This document shows, piece after piece, positions 24,484-28,883 of a stretch of 28,883 nt of DNA. The position numbers and the translations under genes were made by a program. Source of the stretch: S012-109 sp964425105 (GTDB lineage: Bacteria; Pseudomonadota; Gammaproteobacteria; SZUA-140); contig CAYRLE010000030.1 in the NCBI GenBank assembly GCA_964425105.1, forward strand, positions 1 through 28,883, given 5' to 3'. The notes beneath the pieces were generated by a model that saw only the letters and a list, made by a program, of their open reading frames with translations, had not been told where the DNA came from and ran no database searches. The first letter of the stretch is position 1. Every line of letters starts with the position of its first letter.

Positions 24484-26661
24484 ATGGATCAGGGAAATGA
24501 TCCGGCCGGTGACACAGGCCTGGCCTGCCTGCTGGTCATAAGCCGCTTCTACGGTTTGCCCACCGATGCCGGCCAGTTGCGCCATCGCTTTGCCCAGGAA
24601 GGGCGCATGTTCGGCGCCAACGAGATTCTGCGCGCCGCCCGCTTGCAGGGGCTGAAGGCGCGCCAGGTCACCGCCGACTGGTCGCGCCTGGGGCGCATCC
24701 ACTTGCCAGCCATTGCCCAGGACAAGGACGGTCGCTATTTGATCCTCGCAAAGGCCGATCTCACCCCCGGCGAGGAGAAGCTGCTCGTCCACGATCCCCT
24801 GAAAGAACACCCAGAAACCCTGTCCAGGGCGGCCTTTGAAGAGACCTGGGACGGCCGTCTGATACTGTTTGCGCATAGGGCCGGGGAGGGTGGTGGGGTG
24901 TGCCGCTTCGATTTCAAATGGTTCGTGCCCGCTATCCTCAAATACCGCAAGCTGTTCGGTGAAGTCCTCCTGGCCTCCTTTTTTCTTCAGGTGCTGGCCC
25001 TGGTGACGCCGCTGTTCTTCCAGGTAGTTATCGACAAGGTCCTGGTGCATCGCGGCCTGACGACACTGGATGTGCTGGCCATCGGGCTGCTGGTGGTATC
25101 ACTGTTCGAGGTCGTCCTCGGGGGATTGCGCAGCTATCTGTTCGCCCACACCACCCAGCGTATCGATGTCGGCCTGGGGGCGGCGCTGTTTGCTCATTTG
25201 CAGGCCTTGCCCATCAGCTATTTCGAGGTGCGCCGCGTGGGGGACACGGTGGCCCGCGTGCGCGAGTTGGAAAACATCCGCGATTTCCTCACCGGCTCGG
25301 CGGTGACCCTGGTGATCGACCTGTTCTTCACCGTGGTGTTCCTGGTGGTAATGTATCATTACAGCCCGCTGCTCACTTACATCGTCCTCGGCGCCATCCC
25401 ATTCTATGTTGCCTTGTCGCTGCTGATGACACCCTTGCTGCGCGCCAGTGTCGAAGAGAAGTTCAATCGCGGCGCGGAAAACCAGGCCTTCCTGGTGGAG
25501 AGCATCAATGGCATAGAAACCCTCAAGGCAATGGCGGTGGCGCCCCAGATGCAGCGGCGCTGGGAGGAGCAGCTGGCCGCGTACGTCAAGGCCGCTTTCC
25601 GCACCGGCACCCTGGCAAACATTGCCGGCCAGTGCGCCGCCCTTATCAATAAAGTAGTGGTCGTGCTCACCCTCTGGTTGGGTGCGCACCTGGTCATCGA
25701 AGGCGCGCTCAGCGTCGGCCAGTTGGTGGCCTTCAATATGCTGGCAGCGCGCGTCAGCGGCCCCGTTCTGCGTCTGGTGCGCCTGTGGCAGGACTTCCAG
25801 CAGGTGGGGATCTCAGTGGCCAGGCTGGGCGACGTGCTGAATGCGCCCCGCGAGTCTGGCTATAATCCCGGTCGCGCCTCCCTGCCGGCGCTCGACGGCC
25901 GGGTGACCTTCGAGCGCGTGAGCTTCCGCTACCGGCCCGGCGGTGCTGAGGTGCTGCGCCGCATCTCATTGGACATACCTCCGGGGCAGGTGATCGGCAT
26001 CGTGGGTCGTTCCGGATCCGGCAAGAGCACACTGGCCAAGCTGATCCAGCGGCTTCATGTGCCGGAAGGTGGGCGGGTGCTGGTGGATGGCATCGACCTC
26101 GCCCTGGTGGACCCCTTCTGGCTGCGGCGCCAGATCGGCGTCGTCTTACAGGAAAATGTGCTATTCAATCGCTCTGTGCGGGACAATATCGCCCTCGCCG
26201 ATACCGGCATGCCCATGGCGCGCATCATCCAGGCGGCCCGCCTCGCTGGTGCCCACGAGTTCATCCTGGAACTGCCCGAGGGCTACGATACCTGCCTGGG
26301 CGAACACGGCGGCAATCTCTCCGGTGGGCAGCGCCAGCGCATCGCCATCGCCCGCGCCCTGGTCAGCAATCCCCGCATTCTCATCTTCGACGAGGCCACC
26401 AGTGCTCTGGATTACGAATCAGAGCAGATCATCCAGACCAACATGAAGCACATTTGCAAGGGACGCACGGTCATCATCATCGCCCACCGCCTGAGCGCGC
26501 TGCGTCAGGTGGAGCGCATCGTGGTACTCGATGGCGGCGAGATCGTCGAAGACGGCACGCCCGGGCAGCTGCTCGGCATCCAGGGTCATTATGCCCGCCT
26601 CTACCAGCATCAGACCGGCGCGCCGTTGGCAGGTGTGGCAGGGAGTGATGGTCCGCCGTGA
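24484..26661 (+). CDS. Type I secretion ABC transporter, HlyB-like with inactive C39-like domain
   Basis: This 725-aa protein is an inner membrane ABC exporter. Residues 1-130 form a C39-peptidase-like domain, but the catalytic Cys is replaced by Thr11 (DTGLACLLV) and the catalytic His region reads DGRYLILAK, so it should bind the substrate without cutting it, as in HlyB. Membrane segments occupy about 150-430. The nucleotide-binding domain has Walker A GRSGSGKST (508-516), signature LSGGQ (612-616), Walker B with D636-E637 and H-loop His668. ATG 24484 follows AAGGAAA; an upstream TTG (24466) is less likely. A 4-bp overlap joins it to the adaptor gene. The substrate is unknown. Confidence 0.93.
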   Translation: MDQGNDPAGDTGLACLLVISRFYGLPTDAGQLRHRFAQEGRMFGANEILRAARLQGLKARQVTADWSRLGRIHLPAIAQDKDGRYLILAKADLTPGEEKLLVHDPLKEHPETLSRAAFEETWDGRLILFAHRAGEGGGVCRFDFKWFVPAILKYRKLFGEVLLASFFLQVLALVTPLFFQVVIDKVLVHRGLTTLDVLAIGLLVVSLFEVVLGGLRSYLFAHTTQRIDVGLGAALFAHLQALPISYFEVRRVGDTVARVRELENIRDFLTGSAVTLVIDLFFTVVFLVVMYHYSPLLTYIVLGAIPFYVALSLLMTPLLRASVEEKFNRGAENQAFLVESINGIETLKAMAVAPQMQRRWEEQLAAYVKAAFRTGTLANIAGQCAALINKVVVVLTLWLGAHLVIEGALSVGQLVAFNMLAARVSGPVLRLVRLWQDFQQVGISVARLGDVLNAPRESGYNPGRASLPALDGRVTFERVSFRYRPGGAEVLRRISLDIPPGQVIGIVGRSGSGKSTLAKLIQRLHVPEGGRVLVDGIDLALVDPFWLRRQIGVVLQENVLFNRSVRDNIALADTGMPMARIIQAARLAGAHEFILELPEGYDTCLGEHGGNLSGGQRQRIAIARALVSNPRILIFDEATSALDYESEQIIQTNMKHICKGRTVIIIAHRLSALRQVERIVVLDGGEIVEDGTPGQLLGIQGHYARLYQHQTGAPLAGVAGSDGPP

Positions 26662-27992
26662 AACACAAAGCCTGTGAATACGAGTTTCTGCCGGCGGCGC
26701 TGGAGGTGCAGGAGTCGCCACCGTCACCCCTCGGCCGCATCATCCTCTGGACCATTATTCTGTTGCTGGCAAGCGCCGTGGCCTGGGCCTGCATCGGTAA
26801 GATCGATATCGTGGCCGTGGCGCCAGGCAAGATCATTCCCGGCGGTCGCAGCAAAGTCATTCAACCCCTGGAAATTGGCACCGTGCGCACTATTCATGTG
26901 GAAGAGAGTCAGGTCGTCCACAAGGGGGAGGTGCTGATCGAACTGGACGCCACCAGTACCGATGCCGACCAGGAACGAATCCGTGAGGAGTTGCTCACCG
27001 CGGAACTGGAACAGGTGCGTGCCCAGTCTATCGTCCAGGCGCTGGACAACGGCAGCCACCCGCCAGAGGCAGTGCCGTGGCCCGCGGGCGCTGGTACTGA
27101 GGTGATCGCCATCTACGACAAATGGATTCAAGGCCAACTTCGGGAACAGCGGGCGCGGCAGGCCGCCCTGGACGACGACATCCAGGTGCGGGAGGCTGAA
27201 TTGTCGGCCACGCAGGCGACAATCAATAAGCTTGAAAGGACATTGCCGTTGATTACCGAGCGCGTGGCATCGTTGGGCAAGCTGGCCGCCAAAGGGATGG
27301 CAGCACGCGCTGCCTTTCTGGAATTGGAACAAAGGCGCATCGAGACCGAGCAAGACCTGGCCACCGCCCGGGAGCGTGTGCAGGGTATCCGCGCTGCCAT
27401 CAGGGAACGGCACCAGCAACGCCATGCCGCAGCTGCAGAGTTCATGAATACCGCCCTGAGACAGGTCGCGGAAGCAGAGCGCCGCATCAGGGTCTTGCGC
27501 CAGGAACTCCTCAAGGCCGAGCGGCGCAGCCGATTACAGATCCTCACTGCCCCCGTCTCCGGTGTCGTTCAACAGCTGGCCGTGCACACCCTGGGCGGCG
27601 TCGTCACCCCGGCACAACCACTTATGGTCATCGTGCCACAGGATCACGACATCGAAATCGAGGCCACGATCGCCAACAAGGATATTGGCTTCGTCCATGC
27701 CGGCCAGAGTGCCCGGGTGAAGGTGGATGCCTTCCCTTTCACCCGCTACGGCATCGTGGACGCGAAACTGCGCGCAGTGTCGCTGGATGCCGTCGCTGAC
27801 GAAAAACGGGGGCTGGTCTACAGCGCGCGGGTGGCGCTCAACAAGAACACCATCTCTGTCGGAGACAAGCAGGTCAACCTCGCGCCAGGCATGACTGTAA
27901 CCGTGGAAATTAGAACGGGAGAAAGGCGGCTCATCGAATATTTTCTCAGCCCCCTGATGCAATATGTGGATGAGAGTCTCAGGGAGCGTTGA
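26658..27992 (+). CDS. Type I secretion membrane fusion protein, HlyD-like (GTG start)
   Basis: This 444-aa periplasmic adaptor links the ABC exporter to an outer membrane channel. It has a short cytoplasmic start (EYEFLPAALEVQESPPSPLG), one membrane helix at about 26-48, a lipoyl half-motif (GRSKVIQPLEIGTVRTIHVE), a long coiled coil at about 100-285, the second half-motif (LTAPVSGVVQQLAVHTLGGV) and a beta-barrel ending FLSPLMQYVDESLRER. The endings NKDIGFVHAGQ and ESLRER closely match E. coli HlyD, with a somewhat shorter coiled coil. GTG 26658 overlaps the transporter stop by four bases. No TolC gene or RTX-type substrate is visible nearby. Confidence 0.93.
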   Translation: MKHKACEYEFLPAALEVQESPPSPLGRIILWTIILLLASAVAWACIGKIDIVAVAPGKIIPGGRSKVIQPLEIGTVRTIHVEESQVVHKGEVLIELDATSTDADQERIREELLTAELEQVRAQSIVQALDNGSHPPEAVPWPAGAGTEVIAIYDKWIQGQLREQRARQAALDDDIQVREAELSATQATINKLERTLPLITERVASLGKLAAKGMAARAAFLELEQRRIETEQDLATARERVQGIRAAIRERHQQRHAAAAEFMNTALRQVAEAERRIRVLRQELLKAERRSRLQILTAPVSGVVQQLAVHTLGGVVTPAQPLMVIVPQDHDIEIEATIANKDIGFVHAGQSARVKVDAFPFTRYGIVDAKLRAVSLDAVADEKRGLVYSARVALNKNTISVGDKQVNLAPGMTVTVEIRTGERRLIEYFLSPLMQYVDESLRER

Positions 27993-28000
27993 TCGATTAC

Positions 28001-28027
28001 GGGGACAGTGTACTTAACTTTATCCCC
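28001..28027. repeat. REP-like element, left of the transposase
   Basis: The 27-nt segment begins GGGGACAGTGTACTT and ends TATCCCC. GGGGA and TCCCC can pair as a 5-bp stem. Its inner sequence GGGACAGTGTAC (28002-28013) recurs in inverted orientation after the transposase gene (28764-28775) with one mismatch. It starts 8 bases after the HlyD-like stop codon. Confidence 0.75.
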
Positions 28028-28041
28028 TGGATTGCTACAAT
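28014..28041 (+). promoter_or_regulatory. Possible promoter of the REP-associated transposase
   Basis: TTAACT (28014-28019) and TACAAT (28036-28041) are 16 bp apart, matching 4 of 6 and 5 of 6 consensus positions. The -35 part lies inside the REP-like element, so binding of the transposase to the element could block its own transcription (inference). Confidence 0.35.
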
Positions 28042-28079
28042 AAGACACATTGGCCGGCGACTGTTCAAGGAGGAGCAGT

Positions 28080-28751
28080 ATGGCACGTATTCCACGGGTT
28101 GTTTTACCTGACACACCTCATCATGTCACCCAACGAGGCAATCGCCGCCAGCAGGTATTCTTTTCCGCGCAGGATTATCAGTACTATCTGGATCTGATGG
28201 CCAATAGCTGTGCCAACATTGGTACGGACTGTTGGGCGTATTGTCTGATGCCAAATCATGTGCATTTGATTCTGGTCCCAAAACACGAGGATGGATTGAG
28301 AGGTGCCCTGTCTGAAGCGCATCGACAATACACGCGCATGATCAACTTTCGACAGGGTTGGCGAGGTCATCTGTGGCAAGAGCGGTTTCACTCTTTTCCG
28401 ATGGATGATGCCCATGTTCATGCGGCTGTTCGCTATGTCGAATTGAATCCTGTTCGTGCGGGGCTGGTATCGAATGTCAGTGAATGGCCATGGTCAAGTG
28501 CGCGAGCCCATCTGAGCAGACAGAATGACAGGCTGGTCAAGGCCGCCCCGATGTTGAATCGAGTAGGCGATTGGCGACGATATCTGAACAATGACGATCC
28601 TGAACCGGCAGTTGATCGGTTACGCAAGCACACCCGCACCGGAAGGCCCCTGGGGAGTGATTCGTTTATTGATACCGCGGAGCGCATGACCGGGCGTAGG
28701 CTCAGGCCTGAAAAACCAGGGCCAAAGAGCGTATCGAATCGCGCGGGTTGA
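28080..28751 (+). CDS. REP-associated tyrosine transposase (Y1/HUH family)
   Basis: This 223-aa protein begins MARIPRVVLPDTPHHVTQRG and has the HUH metal-binding motif His60-Val-His62 in MPNHVHLIL, a conserved tyrosine Y84 in HRQYTRMIN that is the likely DNA-joining residue, then RGHLWQERFHSFPMDD and AVRYVELNPVRAGLV. These are the marks of RAYT proteins, relatives of IS200/IS605 transposases that act on REP sequences and are usually not mobile insertion sequences themselves. AAGGAGGAG lies just before ATG 28080, so the upstream in-frame codons are not used. It looks intact and is flanked by inverted REP-like elements. Confidence 0.95.
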   Translation: MARIPRVVLPDTPHHVTQRGNRRQQVFFSAQDYQYYLDLMANSCANIGTDCWAYCLMPNHVHLILVPKHEDGLRGALSEAHRQYTRMINFRQGWRGHLWQERFHSFPMDDAHVHAAVRYVELNPVRAGLVSNVSEWPWSSARAHLSRQNDRLVKAAPMLNRVGDWRRYLNNDDPEPAVDRLRKHTRTGRPLGSDSFIDTAERMTGRRLRPEKPGPKSVSNRAG

Positions 28752-28757
28752 TTGGTG

Positions 28758-28775
28758 GGATGGGTATACTGTCCC
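28758..28775. repeat. REP-like element, right of the transposase (inverted)
   Basis: GTATACTGTCCC (28764-28775) is the inverted form of the left element core GGGACAGTGTAC, with 11 of 12 bases matching. GGGA (28758-28761) can pair with TCCC at the right end. It lies 6 bases after the transposase stop. Confidence 0.7.
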
Positions 28776-28811
28776 TGGAATCACTAATGCTGCCACGGCG
28801 TGGTTTCACCT

Positions 28812-28825
28812 TGACAGACCTGTCA
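28812..28825. promoter_or_regulatory. Perfect 6-bp inverted repeat, possible operator
   Basis: TGACAG-AC-CTGTCA is a perfect palindrome with a 2-bp centre. TTGACA at 28811-28816 also looks like a -35 box, but no -10 box stands at the right distance. It lies upstream of a GGAGG ribosome binding sequence (28831-28835). Confidence 0.3.
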
Positions 28826-28840
28826 CCACTGGAGGATTCC

Positions 28841-28882
28841 GTGAAATTGGATAAAAGAACGGGTATGCCATGTTCGGGCTGA
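28841..28882 (+). CDS. Possible start of a further gene at the window edge
   Basis: GGAGG at 28831-28835 is followed after five bases by GTG, which opens a frame reading (M)KLDKRTGMPCSG and a TGA at 28880-28882. As it stands this is a 13-residue peptide. It may be a short peptide, a chance frame, or the start of a longer protein if the TGA is read through or is a sequencing error. The window ends one base later, so this cannot be settled here. Confidence 0.2.
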   Translation: MKLDKRTGMPCSG

Positions 28883-28883
28883 T

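Overview
The window looks like the chromosome of a moderately GC-rich gammaproteobacterium. The basis is gene content and order: a full S10-spc-alpha ribosomal cluster directly after tuf, and a bcp-gcvR / dapA - short BamC-like lipoprotein - purC block arranged as in Escherichia coli and its relatives. Protein lengths and residues also match E. coli closely: DapA has T44/T45/Y133/R138/K161 at the E. coli positions, PurC is 237 aa, and PurL is about 1300 aa with a fused glutaminase. I cannot name the genus. The 100-N gap shows that this is a draft assembly.

Layout. (1) Bases 1-13898: the 3' end of tuf, then 28 genes all on the + strand in the order rpsJ-rplC-rplD-rplW-rplB-rpsS-rplV-rpsC-rplP-rpmC-rpsQ / rplN-rplX-rplE-rpsN-rpsH-rplF-rplR-rpsE-rpmD-rplO-secY-rpmJ / rpsM-rpsK-rpsD-rpoA-rplQ. 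They encode ribosomal proteins, the SecY translocon and RNA polymerase alpha. Gaps are short and several genes overlap. The only clear intrinsic terminator comes after rplQ (13901-13931), and a good internal promoter lies before rpsM. (2) Bases 14051-16116: a SAM hydroxide adenosyltransferase-like protein and a PerM/AI-2E-type membrane protein. (3) Bases 16181-17223, minus strand: peroxiredoxin Bcp and the ACT-domain regulator GcvR. (4) Bases 17401-24192, plus strand: dapA (lysine and cell wall), a very short BamC-like lipoprotein, a WalJ/YycJ-type metallo-hydrolase, purC and purL (purine synthesis). (5) Bases 24193-28883: an accessory region with a 100-N gap between identical 21-bp sequences, a HlyB/HlyD-type type I secretion pair without a visible substrate or TolC, and a REP-associated tyrosine transposase flanked by inverted REP-like sequences.

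Region (1) is conserved core. The most unusual signals lie between genes. Three arrays of 7-bp repeats form long hairpins, at tuf-rpsJ, after rplQ, and between the convergent perM and bcp genes, where the stop codons are part of the array. Two families of REP-like palindromes bracket the secretion genes. Two short C/T-A/G palindromes lie upstream of dapA and purL. Among the proteins, ribosomal protein S4 carries a complete zinc-type Cys4 set, the BamC-like lipoprotein has lost both folded domains, and Bcp lacks the usual resolving cysteine. I saw no tRNA, rRNA, CRISPR array or replication origin.
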